In this document: positions 21,734 through 30,740 of the stretch, one piece after another
Layout of the letters: every line of letters starts with the position of its first letter
Position numbering within the stretch: the stretch's first letter is position 1
Source: Clostridia bacterium
GTDB lineage: Bacteria; Bacillota; Clostridia; Oscillospirales; CAG-272
Direction of reading: 5' to 3'
Assembly (NCBI GenBank): GCA_017621755.1
Contig: JAGASL010000057.1
Coordinates: 1 to 38,830 of the forward strand
Length of the DNA stretch: 38,830 nucleotides
The notes under the pieces: model-generated
What the model was told of the DNA's origin: nothing
Seen by the model: the letters and a program-made list of their open reading frames with translations, nothing else
Databases searched by the model: none
Program-made: the position numbers and the translations under genes

Positions 21734-21762
21734 TTTACAGCCAAGAAAAACTATGCTATAAT
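21734..21762 (+). promoter_or_regulatory. Promoter for the six-gene sugar operon
   Basis: TTTACA at 21734-21739, a 17-bp spacer, and TATAAT at 21757-21762. AAGGAGG lies at 21791-21797. Confidence 0.8.
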
Positions 21763-21802
21763 AGGGGCAAAGAAACGATTACATAGTACAAAGGAGGCCG
21801 CT

Positions 21803-23332
21803 ATGAAGCATTATTTGGGTATCGAATTTGGCTCTACCAGAATCAAGGCCGTGGTGATCAACGAGGCGTACGAGCCTGTTTCCGCCGGTGGCTATACCTG
21901 GGCCTCTCGGCTGGAAAACGGCGTCTGGACCTATGATATGAGCGAGGCGCTTGCCGGGCTCAGGGCCGCCTTGCAGGGCGTAGAGGGGCTTTCCCGGGTG
22001 ACGGCCGTCGGCCTTTCCGGCATGATGCACGGCTACCTGGCCTTTGACCGGGATTGGAATCTGCTGGCCCCCTTCCGCACCTGGCAGAATACCATCACCG
22101 CCGAGGCGGCCGGCCGCCTGAGCGAGCTGTTTGCCTTTAACGTGCCGCAAAGATGGAGCATCGCACACCTGTATCAGGCCATGCTGAATGGGGAAGCGCA
22201 TATCGGCCGCGTGGCGCACATCACCACCCTTGCCGGCTATATGCATTATCTTTTGACCGGTGTCAACGCCGTTGGCGTTGGCGAGGCCTCTGGCATTTTC
22301 CCCATCGGGGAGGATGGTCGGGGCTACGATAAAGCCATGCTTGAAAAGTTCCAGACCCTGATCGACGAGATGGGGCTTCCTTTTCACATCAGTGACGTGC
22401 TGCCCGCCGTGCTGACGGCAGGCGAGCCTGCCGGCCGGTTGACCGAGGCCGGCGCAGCCTTGACCGGCGGTCTGCTGACCCCCGGTCTGCCCTTTGCCCC
22501 GCCCGAGGGGGATGGCGGCACAGGCATGACGGCGACAAACGCCGTTGCCCCCGGCACGGGCAACGTCTCGGCCGGCACCTCGATCTTTTCAATGGTGGTG
22601 TTAGAGCGACCGCTTGCCCACCGGTATGAGGAGATCGACGTGGTCACCACCCCCGCCGGGCGGCCGGTGGCCATGGTGCATTGCAACAACTGCACAAACG
22701 ATAGCAACGCCTGGATCTCGCTCTTGCGTGAGGCGGCGCAGCTCTTCGGCGCTGACCCGACCTCTGACGAGCTGTATACCAAGCTGTATCAAAAATCGCT
22801 GGAGGGTGACCCGGATTGTGGCGGCGTGCTGACCTGCAACTACGTAGCCGGCGAGGGCATTACGCATCTGGATAGTGGCCGCCCCCTGCTTGCCAGAATG
22901 CCGGGCGCACGCTTTACGCTGGGCAATTTCATGCGCTCTATGCTTTATGCCACCATGTCTACGCTCAAGCTGGGGATGGATATTTTGGCAGGCGAGGGCG
23001 TTGCCATCCGCTCTATGACCGGGCACGGCGGCCTCTTTAAGACCGAGGGGGTCGGGCAGCGGTATATGGCCGCCGCCTGTGGCGCGCCGGTCACCTGCCT
23101 GAATACGGCCGGCGAGGGCGGCCCCTATGGCATGGCGCTGCTGGCCGCCTATCTTGACCAGCGTAAGGAGGGCGAAGGGCTTGAAGAGTACCTTGCCTCT
23201 CGCGTGTTCAAAAACGTAGAGGGAACGGTATGCGAGCCAGATGAGGAAACAGCGGCCGGCTTTGCCGCCTACATGGCTGCCTATAAGCAGCTGCTGAAGG
23301 TAGAAAAGACCGCAACCGACGTGCTGCTGTAA
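21803..23332 (+). CDS. FGGY-family pentulose/hexulose kinase
   Basis: A 509-aa carbohydrate kinase of the xylulokinase/ribulokinase group. It has the N-terminal ATP-phosphate motif LGIEFGSTRIKAVV, the sugar-binding GLSGMMHGY and FRTWQNT, the catalytic-domain APGTGNVSAGTS and a C-terminal MTGHGGLFKTEGVGQ adenosine motif. Length is typical. It is first in an operon with an AraD-type 4-epimerase and a UlaE-like 3-epimerase candidate, the set used for L-xylulose (SgbK-SgbU-SgbE or UlaE-UlaF). L-xylulose or L-ribulose is therefore the best substrate guess. The distance to araD is 12 nt. Confidence 0.85.
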   Translation: MKHYLGIEFGSTRIKAVVINEAYEPVSAGGYTWASRLENGVWTYDMSEALAGLRAALQGVEGLSRVTAVGLSGMMHGYLAFDRDWNLLAPFRTWQNTITAEAAGRLSELFAFNVPQRWSIAHLYQAMLNGEAHIGRVAHITTLAGYMHYLLTGVNAVGVGEASGIFPIGEDGRGYDKAMLEKFQTLIDEMGLPFHISDVLPAVLTAGEPAGRLTEAGAALTGGLLTPGLPFAPPEGDGGTGMTATNAVAPGTGNVSAGTSIFSMVVLERPLAHRYEEIDVVTTPAGRPVAMVHCNNCTNDSNAWISLLREAAQLFGADPTSDELYTKLYQKSLEGDPDCGGVLTCNYVAGEGITHLDSGRPLLARMPGARFTLGNFMRSMLYATMSTLKLGMDILAGEGVAIRSMTGHGGLFKTEGVGQRYMAAACGAPVTCLNTAGEGGPYGMALLAAYLDQRKEGEGLEEYLASRVFKNVEGTVCEPDEETAAGFAAYMAAYKQLLKVEKTATDVLL

Positions 23333-23344
23333 GGAGAGAAAACG

Positions 23345-24040
23345 ATGTTAGATGAGCTGAAGCAAAGCGTGTGGCAGGCCAACCTGGCCCTGGTCAAGCA
23401 CGGGCTGGTGACCTATACCTGGGGCAACGTATCCGGCATTGACCGCGCAAGCGGCCTGGTGGTCATCAAGCCCAGCGGCGTAGCCTACGAGGGCATGACT
23501 GCCGCCGATATGGTGGTGCTTGACCTGCAGACTGGCGAGGTGGTAGAGGGTAAATGGAAGCCCTCGTCCGATACGCCCACTCACCTGGTGCTTTACCGCG
23601 CCTTTTCGGCGCTTGGCGGCGTGGTACATACCCATTCCCGCTACGCTACCTCCTGGGCGCAGGCCGGCCGTGGCATTCCTGCCTATGGCACCACCCATGC
23701 CGACTATTTTTACGGCGAGATCCCCTGTACGAGAAAAATGACCCCGGCCGAGATCCAAGGGGACTATGAAAAAGAGACCGGCAACGTTATTGTAGAGACC
23801 CTGCGCGGCCGCGCGGCGATGGATATCCCTGCCGTGCTGGTGCATTCGCACGGCCCCTTTGCCTGGGGCAGCGACCCGGAAAACGCTGTGCACAACGCCG
23901 TGGTGTTAGAGGAGCTGGCCCTGATGGCAATGAATACCGAGACGCTTTGCCCCGGGGTGGGCCCCATGCAGCGCGAGCTGCTGGATAAGCACTACCTGCG
24001 CAAGCATGGCGCCGGTGCCTATTATGGGCAAAGAACATGA
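23345..24040 (+). CDS. araD: L-ribulose-5-phosphate 4-epimerase
   Basis: A 231-aa class II aldolase-family protein with the AraD/UlaF signature. GNVSGID and [11 protein letters not shown] bind phosphate. D76 in SSDTPTH, zinc ligands H95 and H97 in HTHSRYAT and H169 in VHSHGPF, and D120 in THADYF match the known enzyme. The C-terminus [14 protein letters not shown] is diagnostic of the epimerase branch rather than fuculose aldolase. It interconverts L-ribulose 5-phosphate and D-xylulose 5-phosphate, feeding the pentose phosphate pathway. It follows the kinase by 12 nt with AAGGAGAG. Confidence 0.93.
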   Translation: MLDELKQSVWQANLALVKHGLVTYTWGNVSGIDRASGLVVIKPSGVAYEGMTAADMVVLDLQTGEVVEGKWKPSSDTPTHLVLYRAFSALGGVVHTHSRYATSWAQAGRGIPAYGTTHADYFYGEIPCTRKMTPAEIQGDYEKETGNVIVETLRGRAAMDIPAVLVHSHGPFAWGSDPENAVHNAVVLEELALMAMNTETLCPGVGPMQRELLDKHYLRKHGAGAYYGQRT

Positions 24041-24072
24041 TTGTATGACCAAGGAAAGGAAAAACGTGGCGC

Positions 24073-24903
24073 ATGAAGATCAAGAGAGAGCAAGTTTGCC
24101 TGTATACCCCGGTCTATTCAAATCGCTCCTCGGCTGAGGAGATCATCGAGCGGGCCGCCAGACACGGGGTTGGCGGCGTAGAGCTGATGAATTTTTGCGA
24201 GGAGCTTTCTACCCCGGATCGCGCAGCGGCCGTGCGGCTTGGCAAGCAGGCCCGCGCCAATGGGCTACGGATCCCCTGCTTTTCTGCCGCGGCCGATATC
24301 GCGGCCGACCCGGGCGTGGTAGAGTCGCTTTTCCGCTATGCCGAGATCTGCGCAGAGCTGGAGATCCCCTATCTGCACCACACCATAGCCATGAACCTGC
24401 AGGGCTACGGCATGACGGAGGGGGAACGGGAGGAAACCTTTTTGCGCTGCGTAGAGCCGGTGCTTCGCATCTGCGACTATGCCGCCAGCCTTGGCGTGCG
24501 CACCTTGATCGAGGATCAGGGCTTTGTGTTCAACGGCAAGGAAAATTGCCTGCGCCTGTGCGCCCTGTCGGGTGGGCGTATTGGCATCGTGGCCGATACG
24601 GGCAACATTCTGTTTTACGATGAACGGCCTGAGGATTTTATCCGTGCTGCCGGCACGCGCGTGTGCCACGCGCACGTAAAGGATTATTGCTTCAGCCCCA
24701 CCCCCTACGGAGAGGGGGAGTGCTACCAGACCCGCCTTGGCGCCTACCTTCGTGATGAGGAATTAGGTCACGGCTGCATTGATTTTGTCGCCGTGAAGCA
24801 GGCCTTTGCCGAGATCGGCTATGCCGGCATGTACGCCATGGAGCTTGCCTCCGCAAAAGAGGCGGCCGAGGTAGACCGCGCTATTGATTTCTTGTGCAGC
24901 TAA
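24073..24903 (+). CDS. Xylose-isomerase-like TIM-barrel sugar (phosphate) isomerase/epimerase
   Basis: A 276-aa AP-endonuclease-2-type barrel. Metal ligands are readable: E147 in LIEDQG, D175 in VADTGN, H201 in CHAHVKD and E257 in AMELAS. LGHGCIDF at 231-238 is the usual feature of this family. By context it would be the L-xylulose-5-phosphate 3-epimerase (UlaE/SgbU role) supplying L-ribulose 5-phosphate to AraD; sequence alone supports only the family. GGAAAGGA lies 12 nt upstream, a slightly long spacing. Confidence 0.8.
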   Translation: MKIKREQVCLYTPVYSNRSSAEEIIERAARHGVGGVELMNFCEELSTPDRAAAVRLGKQARANGLRIPCFSAAADIAADPGVVESLFRYAEICAELEIPYLHHTIAMNLQGYGMTEGEREETFLRCVEPVLRICDYAASLGVRTLIEDQGFVFNGKENCLRLCALSGGRIGIVADTGNILFYDERPEDFIRAAGTRVCHAHVKDYCFSPTPYGEGECYQTRLGAYLRDEELGHGCIDFVAVKQAFAEIGYAGMYAMELASAKEAAEVDRAIDFLCS

Positions 24904-24979
24904 AAAAGCACCCGTTGCCTGATGGGCAGCTGTGCTGTGATCAGAAAAATCATGCTTCAATAGGGAGAGGGAATCCGAT

Positions 24980-27900
24980 ATGAGCTTTGAGCTGTATTCG
25001 CAATTCTATGATGGTGGCGAGCAGGGAACCACCCTGCGCCCGCACGGCGCGCGCGCCGAATTTCACTTCAAGGCGGCACCGCAAGGGGATACCCGCTACC
25101 GCCTGTTTACGGTTGGCGAGACCGCGCAGTATTATATGTGGAAGGACGAGCCGGATGGCCCGCACGGCTACCGCTCAATTGCCGATGCCTTAGACCAGGC
25201 GCACGCCCTGCGTGATCGCTTTTGCCTGAATTTCTCTTCTAAAAAGGAAGAGACGTATACCAAGCGCATCTATAAAAAGGTCATGTGGCCGCCTGTGCTT
25301 TCCTACCTTGGCATGAATCCGGTGCCGGAGGGGTGGCGCGTTGGCCTTGTAGCCACGGCCAAGGGGCTGCGTGTGGCAGAGGGCGGCTTTTTGCAGCTGC
25401 GCGTGGACATCCGGCTGAAAAAGCCGGGGGTCAGCCGCCATGCCGTGGCCGGCGCGCCGGATCAGCGCATCCTGCTGCCCATTCCCACCGGCAGCTACAC
25501 CGGCCGCCTGCTGGAAAAGAAGATCACCATCCCGCGTGATACCGCGCACGTAGGTGTGTTTGTCGAGGGCAAGGACTACGCCGGCGAGCTGTACATCGAG
25601 CAGCCCTTCCTTTCGGCCGATGGGCAAAACCTCTTGCCCTGCTTTGACCAGGACGTGGCCGATAAGGAAAAGTTTTCCTGGACCGGGCAATTCCTCAGCC
25701 AAAAGGAATGGCCTGTGTTCCGCGTGCGCCTCAATGGCAAAACGGTCTTTACCGGCGAGGTGTTTGAGCGCTCGCACCGCTATTCAGAATGGGAGATCGA
25801 GCTGCCCGCCCGCCTGCTGCGAGAAGAAAATACGCTTACCTACGAGCTGCTTTCAGATTACCATGACCCGCTGCCCTATACCATCTACGAGGCCGGTCTG
25901 CTTTCGCAGCCGGATGCGCCGGTTTCAATCTTATCTGTTTCTTCCGTTGCCCCGGTTGGCGGCTTTGCGCGCGTGCTGCTGCGCACGGCCAAGCCAAATA
26001 CCCGCGTGCGCGTTGCGCCTCTTAGCCCCGCGCTTGGCGGCGCGGGGGAATACCTCTTCCAAGAAAAGGGGCTGCACGGCCTTTGCCTGCCTTGTCTTTC
26101 CCCCGCCGCGCGCGCGGCCTTTACCGTCAGCGCCGGGCACACGGTGCAGCAGGGCGAGGTAGGCGGCATTTTAGAAAAGCAGAATGACGGCGTGATCACC
26201 GGCTCGGGTGACATGATCTACGTTTGCCAAAAGCAGGAGGATATGGAGGAATATCTTTCCTGGTACCTTTCCCAGCAGGTGGGTGATCTCGTTACCATCC
26301 GCCCCGCCTACCGCTGGTCGGGCACGCGCACGCTCAACCGGCCGCTGTGGCGCTGGTTTAGCCGCCTGATGGACGAGCTGCGCCTGAAATACGTGCTGAT
26401 GGTAGACGGGCGCGAGATGCCCGGCCTGGCCGCCCAGCCGACCAACGAGGAAATGGCTGGTGCCGGCTATCTTGGCCGCCAGGATCACGAGCGGGATAAT
26501 GCGCAGTTCTACGGCGGCATCACCAGGCTCACTACCCCCACCGCCGAGCAGGCCGCCAACCTGATGCAGCTTGGCTGGCAGGAGGACCCGGCGCACGTCA
26601 GGGGCTCGTGCAACGATCACGCCTATCTTTGCAAGGGCGAGAGCCTGTTTGGCATGACCGACCGTGACCGCCCGCGCGACACCGTTGCCTGCCACGGCCA
26701 GGTCGTTTCCCAGCTGCAACAGACCCGCACCGAGGGCGCTACGCGACACACGGGTCCCTCCTGCTGCTTCAAATACATGCACGAGGGCGGCTACGATTGG
26801 CTGGGGGCAGAGACCATGTACTCCACCATGGAGCCCCTGCTGGGCTTTTTGCGTGGCCTTGCCAAGGATAAAGAGATGCCCGCCTGGGGCGTGCACCACG
26901 CCGTGCAATGGTCCTCCTCTCCCCACACCGCGCCCGAGCACGCGCGCCGCCTGCGCCTGGCGCTTTACGGCTCGTATATGCTGGGTGCCACCGATATCAA
27001 CACCGAAGAGGGCTACTGGCACATGGAGGAGTATTACGAGCACCACCATCGCTTTGACCCGGTGTGCCTTGGGCACCTGCGCCACCAGCAGGATTTTTAC
27101 CGCTATACCTCCTCGCACACCCGCCAAGGCCGCTTCTATACGCCGTATGCCTTCCTGCATGGGCGGGATGACGGCATCAACTTCTTCAACCCCGATATGA
27201 CCTGGGGCATCTTAGAAAAGCAGACCCTGGCCGAGGATAGCTGGGGCCTGCTTAAAACGGTCTATCCGCAGGCAAAGACAGGCTCCTGCCTCTATCTGCA
27301 CGGCTGCCCCACCGACAGGCCGCTTGGCTTTCATACCAGCACGCCCTACGGCAATGCGGATATCATCCCGATCGAGGGGAGGGAAGAAACGCTTGGCGAC
27401 TATCGCGCCCTCATCCTTCTCGGCTACAACCGCATGACCGGGGCAGATGCTGAAAAGCTGCTTGCCTGTGTGAAAAACGGCGCAACGCTGCTGCTTTCCC
27501 GCGCCCATCTGAGCGATAGCACGAGCATAGAGGCCGTTCGCCGCGGCGAGCTGACCTTCTCACCCTGCGCGCTTTCCTTTACCGAGGGCGAGCCGGTCTT
27601 TTGCGAGGCGCATCTTGACAAAAAGGCGCTTTCTCTTTGCCAAAATGCCGCCCCGGCAGACGAGGTGCTGCTGCGCACCGACGAGGGGCAGCCCCTGCTT
27701 TGCCGTTACCGGGTGGGCAAGGGCAGCCTGCTGCTCTTCCAAACCAAGGAATACCCGGCGCAAGAGGCGCTTCGCCCGGCCTACGAGCAGGCGATGCTAG
27801 CCTTAGTGGGCGACACCGTGGCCGCCGAGCCTGTCTGGGCCGAAACGGGAGACGACGTTAGCTTCACCGCCTACCGCCAGGCAGACGGCAGCACCCACCT

Positions 27901-28192
27901 GTATTTCTTAGCTGTTGACTGGTACCGGCCGGAGGCCGGCATCCGCACCGCCACCCTGCGCCTGGGGCAGGCGCGCTACCCGGTCAGCATGCCCTTTGGC
28001 GTCATGCTCAAGTGCGTGACAGACGGCCGCCGTGCCGCCTGGGCAGAAAGCGAGGCCGGCGAGGTGCTTTCGCTTGGTGAAGCCGGCGTGCGCGTGCAGG
28101 GCACGGGTACGGTCACCTTCTGCCTGGCAGAGGGGGGCAAGCTTCGGCACGTGACGGTCGATTTTTCAACCAATCCGATACAAACGATATAA
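24980..28192 (+). CDS. Large multidomain protein, putative glycosidase of unrecognised family
   Basis: A 1070-aa cytoplasmic protein without signal peptide. Residues 1-400 look like two or more beta-sandwich domains (FSSKKEETYTKRIYKKV, LNGKTVFTGEVFERSHRYSE). Residues about 400-760 look like a TIM barrel: KYVLMVDGREMPG, GGYDWLGAETMYSTMEPLL (E611 region), AWGVHHAVQWSSSPHT and TDINTEEGYWHMEEYY (E674-675 region), the last two resembling clan GH-A strands with candidate catalytic acids. Residues about 800-860 (YRALILLGYNRMTGADAEKL) resemble the amidotransferase-like domain of GH42 enzymes. A beta-rich C-terminus follows. It sits between pentose-phosphate genes and a cupin, so hydrolysis of a glycoside releasing the pathway sugar is likely. 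I cannot name a CAZy family. Confidence 0.6.
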   Translation: MSFELYSQFYDGGEQGTTLRPHGARAEFHFKAAPQGDTRYRLFTVGETAQYYMWKDEPDGPHGYRSIADALDQAHALRDRFCLNFSSKKEETYTKRIYKKVMWPPVLSYLGMNPVPEGWRVGLVATAKGLRVAEGGFLQLRVDIRLKKPGVSRHAVAGAPDQRILLPIPTGSYTGRLLEKKITIPRDTAHVGVFVEGKDYAGELYIEQPFLSADGQNLLPCFDQDVADKEKFSWTGQFLSQKEWPVFRVRLNGKTVFTGEVFERSHRYSEWEIELPARLLREENTLTYELLSDYHDPLPYTIYEAGLLSQPDAPVSILSVSSVAPVGGFARVLLRTAKPNTRVRVAPLSPALGGAGEYLFQEKGLHGLCLPCLSPAARAAFTVSAGHTVQQGEVGGILEKQNDGVITGSGDMIYVCQKQEDMEEYLSWYLSQQVGDLVTIRPAYRWSGTRTLNRPLWRWFSRLMDELRLKYVLMVDGREMPGLAAQPTNEEMAGAGYLGRQDHERDNAQFYGGITRLTTPTAEQAANLMQLGWQEDPAHVRGSCNDHAYLCKGESLFGMTDRDRPRDTVACHGQVVSQLQQTRTEGATRHTGPSCCFKYMHEGGYDWLGAETMYSTMEPLLGFLRGLAKDKEMPAWGVHHAVQWSSSPHTAPEHARRLRLALYGSYMLGATDINTEEGYWHMEEYYEHHHRFDPVCLGHLRHQQDFYRYTSSHTRQGRFYTPYAFLHGRDDGINFFNPDMTWGILEKQTLAEDSWGLLKTVYPQAKTGSCLYLHGCPTDRPLGFHTSTPYGNADIIPIEGREETLGDYRALILLGYNRMTGADAEKLLACVKNGATLLLSRAHLSDSTSIEAVRRGELTFSPCALSFTEGEPVFCEAHLDKKALSLCQNAAPADEVLLRTDEGQPLLCRYRVGKGSLLLFQTKEYPAQEALRPAYEQAMLALVGDTVAAEPVWAETGDDVSFTAYRQADGSTHLYFLAVDWYRPEAGIRTATLRLGQARYPVSMPFGVMLKCVTDGRRAAWAESEAGEVLSLGEAGVRVQGTGTVTFCLAEGGKLRHVTVDFSTNPIQTI

Positions 28193-28207
28193 AAAAGGAG
28201 AACACCT

Positions 28208-28537
28208 ATGATTTCATTTACCGAAATAGAGCCGAAGGAACTCGTTCATTTTCAGGGCGGAGAGGGCAGCTTTTTTGCCAAAATGACCGACGATGGGCTA
28301 AACCGTATTCTGCACGGCCGGCTGGAGCCGGGCTGCTCGATCGGCCTGCACCGGCACGAGACCTCGTCTGAGATTATTTTTATCCTCTCCGGCCGCGGCC
28401 GCGCTGTCATTGACGGGCGCGAGGAGCTGCTTGCCCCCGGCGATTGCCACTATTGCAAAAAGGGCAGCGCGCATACGCTCTTCTGCCTTGGCGAGGATGA
28501 GCCGCTCTGCTTCTACGCCGTGGTGCCGCAGCAGTAA
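28208..28537 (+). CDS. Single-domain cupin protein
   Basis: A 109-aa protein with both cupin motifs: G-x5-H48-R-H50-x4-E55 in SIGLHRHETSSE and H89 in GSAHTL after APGDCHYCKK. The small size and position fit a sugar-binding or metal-dependent isomerase-type cupin. It follows the large protein by 15 nt with AAAGGAG and ends 1 nt before the glycerate kinase start, so the two are translationally coupled. Confidence 0.85.
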   Translation: MISFTEIEPKELVHFQGGEGSFFAKMTDDGLNRILHGRLEPGCSIGLHRHETSSEIIFILSGRGRAVIDGREELLAPGDCHYCKKGSAHTLFCLGEDEPLCFYAVVPQQ

Positions 28538-28538
28538 T

Positions 28539-29684
28539 ATGAGAGTTGTCGTAGCTATTGATTCGTTTAAGGGGAGCCTTTCCAGCCTGGAGGCGGGAGA
28601 GGCGATTGACACAGGTATCCATGCAGCCGATGTGGGGGCCGAGGTGGTCGTTTCACCGCTCGGCGACGGGGGCGAGGGTACGGTAGATGCCATCGTTGCC
28701 GCCACGGGCGGCCGGAAGTGCACGGTTCGCGTATGCGGCCCGCTTGGTAACCCGGTAGAGGCTGCCTACGGCATCCTGCCCGGTGGCCGTGCGGTGATGG
28801 AAATGGCTGCCGCTGCCGGCATTACGCTGATGGGGGCAGAGGAACGAGACCCGCTTGCCGCCACCACCTACGGCGTGGGCGAGATGATCGTCGATGCCAT
28901 TAAAAACGGCTGCCGCCGCTTTCTTTTCGGCATTGGTGGCAGCGCCACCAACGATGGCGGCGTGGGCATGCTGCAGGCGCTTGGCTTTTCCTTCTTAGAT
29001 GCGCAGGGCAGGGAGATCCCGCGCGGTGCGCGCGGGCTTGCCTCGCTTGCCGAGATTCGTACCGCGGGCGCCCTGCCGCAGCTGGCGGAATGTGAGTTTT
29101 CGGTCGCCTGTGACGTAAAAAATCCGCTATGCGGCGAACAGGGCTGCAGCGCTATCTACGGCCCGCAAAAGGGCGCCACGCCCGCGATGGTTGCCGCGAT
29201 GGATGCCGATCTTGCCCATTACGCAGCCCTGACGCGCGCTGTTATCCCGCAGGCAGATGCCGGCTATCCCGGCGCCGGCGCGGCGGGAGGCATGGGCTTT
29301 GCCCTGCTTGCTTACTTGGGCGGCCGCCTGGCAAGCGGCATCGATCTGGTGATCGATGCCACCGGGCTGGAGGAGAAGATCCGCCAGGCCGACCTGGTCA
29401 TGACCGGTGAGGGGCGGCTGGATGCACAATCCTGCATGGGCAAGGCACCTGTTGGTGTGGCCCGCCTTGCCAAGAAATACGGCAAGCCGGTAGTCGCCCT
29501 TGCCGGCTGTGTGACGGCCGAGGCCGTGGCCTGTAACGCGCAGGGGATCGATGCGTTCTTTCCCATCCTGCCCGCCCCCTGTACGTTGACCGAGGCCATG
29601 GCGCCGGAGAACGCAAAAAGCAACCTCGCTCGCACCGCCGAGCAGGTATACCGCTTGGCAACGGCCTTCGCTTTCCGAAAATAG
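28539..29684 (+). CDS. Glycerate kinase (GarK/GlxK type)
   Basis: A 381-aa protein, the usual family length. The start ATG 28539 is one base after the cupin stop; upstream codons in the longer frame overlap the cupin gene. Family motifs: IDSFKGSLSS near residue 7, SPLGDGGEGT, GIGGSATNDGGVGMLQALG, GAAGGMGFALLAYLGG and TGEGRLDAQSCMGKAPVGVA. It phosphorylates D-glycerate to 2- or 3-phosphoglycerate. Its place at the end of a pentose operon suggests that glycerate, or a precursor such as tartronate semialdehyde, arises from the substrate of this operon. No reductase for that step is present. Confidence 0.9.
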   Translation: MRVVVAIDSFKGSLSSLEAGEAIDTGIHAADVGAEVVVSPLGDGGEGTVDAIVAATGGRKCTVRVCGPLGNPVEAAYGILPGGRAVMEMAAAAGITLMGAEERDPLAATTYGVGEMIVDAIKNGCRRFLFGIGGSATNDGGVGMLQALGFSFLDAQGREIPRGARGLASLAEIRTAGALPQLAECEFSVACDVKNPLCGEQGCSAIYGPQKGATPAMVAAMDADLAHYAALTRAVIPQADAGYPGAGAAGGMGFALLAYLGGRLASGIDLVIDATGLEEKIRQADLVMTGEGRLDAQSCMGKAPVGVARLAKKYGKPVVALAGCVTAEAVACNAQGIDAFFPILPAPCTLTEAMAPENAKSNLARTAEQVYRLATAFAFRK

Positions 29685-29752
29685 ATCACACTTGGCAAAA
29701 AATTTCGTATCATGAAAAAAAGGCCACCTTGGCCACATGAAAGGAGCTTTTT

Positions 29753-30646
29753 ATGGCTAGATATACAAGAAATCAAGTACAGCTTTCACCACGTCAGCTG
29801 CAAGAGAGCCGGTATAACGGCGCGCGGGTCAACCTGCTGATCGTGATCGTCTTTACCCTGATCAATTTGATCCTGCTGGTGACAAATGCCGGCCGCTACA
29901 TGCTGTTTTCCATCTTTATCCCCTATCTGCTTGCCACCACGGGCATGGAGATGTGCGGTATGCTGCCCGTGGAGTATTACGACGCCTATTATGAGGGTGG
30001 CTATGCGGCGCAGGAATTTTTCGCGCCCTCCGTCTTTTACGTTCTGCTGGCTATTTCGCTGGTCATCGTGGCGGTGTACGTGCTGGCCTGGCTGTTTTCC
30101 AAAAAGCAGCGGGGCGGCTGGATGATCGCCGCGCTGGTGCTCTTTTCGCTGGATACGCTGGCTATGGTTTTCCTTGGTGGCATGACGACCGACATGCTGA
30201 TCGATTATTTCATTCACGCTTGGGTCATTTACGAGCTGGCCGTTGGCGTGCACGCCTGGTACCGGCTGCAAACGATGCCGGAGGGCGAGGCTGTGCCGGT
30301 AGAGCCGGCAGGTGAGCCCGCGCCCGGCTTTGGTAAGACCCATGAATATACCGGCCTTTATAAGGAGATCTATGAGGCCTATCAGCAGGGGTCGATGATG
30401 GCGCGCCTTTCCGAGATGGCCGAGGTGCTGCAGTTAGATGGCAAGAGCAATATTGACAGCCTGGATATCGTGGTCAGGAGAAACGAGCAGGAGATCGCCT
30501 TTGGCATTGACGAGCAATCCGTCACCATGTTCGTTTCGCGCGGCACCAGCAGCAAAAACCCAGAGGAGACCGTGCTGCTTTCTGAGCTGTACGATATCGA
30601 GGATCTTTATGCAAGAATGGCGACCTATATTCGGCACAATTCGTGA
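29753..30646 (+). CDS. Four-helix membrane protein with cytoplasmic C-terminal domain, unknown
   Basis: A 297-aa protein after AAAGGAG. Membrane segments are at about 27-45, 47-66 (short), 91-114 and 122-142, with a fifth weaker one at about 150-168. A proline-rich linker (EAVPVEPAGEPAPGFG) leads to an 100-residue soluble domain with alternating strands. The basic N-terminus (RYTRNQVQLSPRQLQESRYNGAR) should be cytoplasmic. No family is recognised and no transport motif is seen. It stands between the sugar operon and the enoate reductase operon with no clear promoter or terminator. Confidence 0.7.
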   Translation: MARYTRNQVQLSPRQLQESRYNGARVNLLIVIVFTLINLILLVTNAGRYMLFSIFIPYLLATTGMEMCGMLPVEYYDAYYEGGYAAQEFFAPSVFYVLLAISLVIVAVYVLAWLFSKKQRGGWMIAALVLFSLDTLAMVFLGGMTTDMLIDYFIHAWVIYELAVGVHAWYRLQTMPEGEAVPVEPAGEPAPGFGKTHEYTGLYKEIYEAYQQGSMMARLSEMAEVLQLDGKSNIDSLDIVVRRNEQEIAFGIDEQSVTMFVSRGTSSKNPEETVLLSELYDIEDLYARMATYIRHNS

Positions 30647-30681
30647 AGAAGCGGCTGGTCAGCCCCGGTTGTTTGGCCCGG

Positions 30682-30710
30682 TTGACAAGCCGGCGCAAAT
30701 ATGATAAAAT
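30682..30710 (+). promoter_or_regulatory. Promoter for the enoate reductase-AcnX operon
   Basis: TTGACA at 30682-30687, a 17-bp spacer, and TAAAAT at 30705-30710. Confidence 0.8.
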
Positions 30711-30740
30711 ACTAACAAAAAACCGAAAGGGATAGGTAAG

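Noticed and set aside
25554..26162. Long alternative frames inside the 1070-aa gene on both strands
   Set aside because: High-GC shadow frames with arginine- and proline-rich composition and no start signals.
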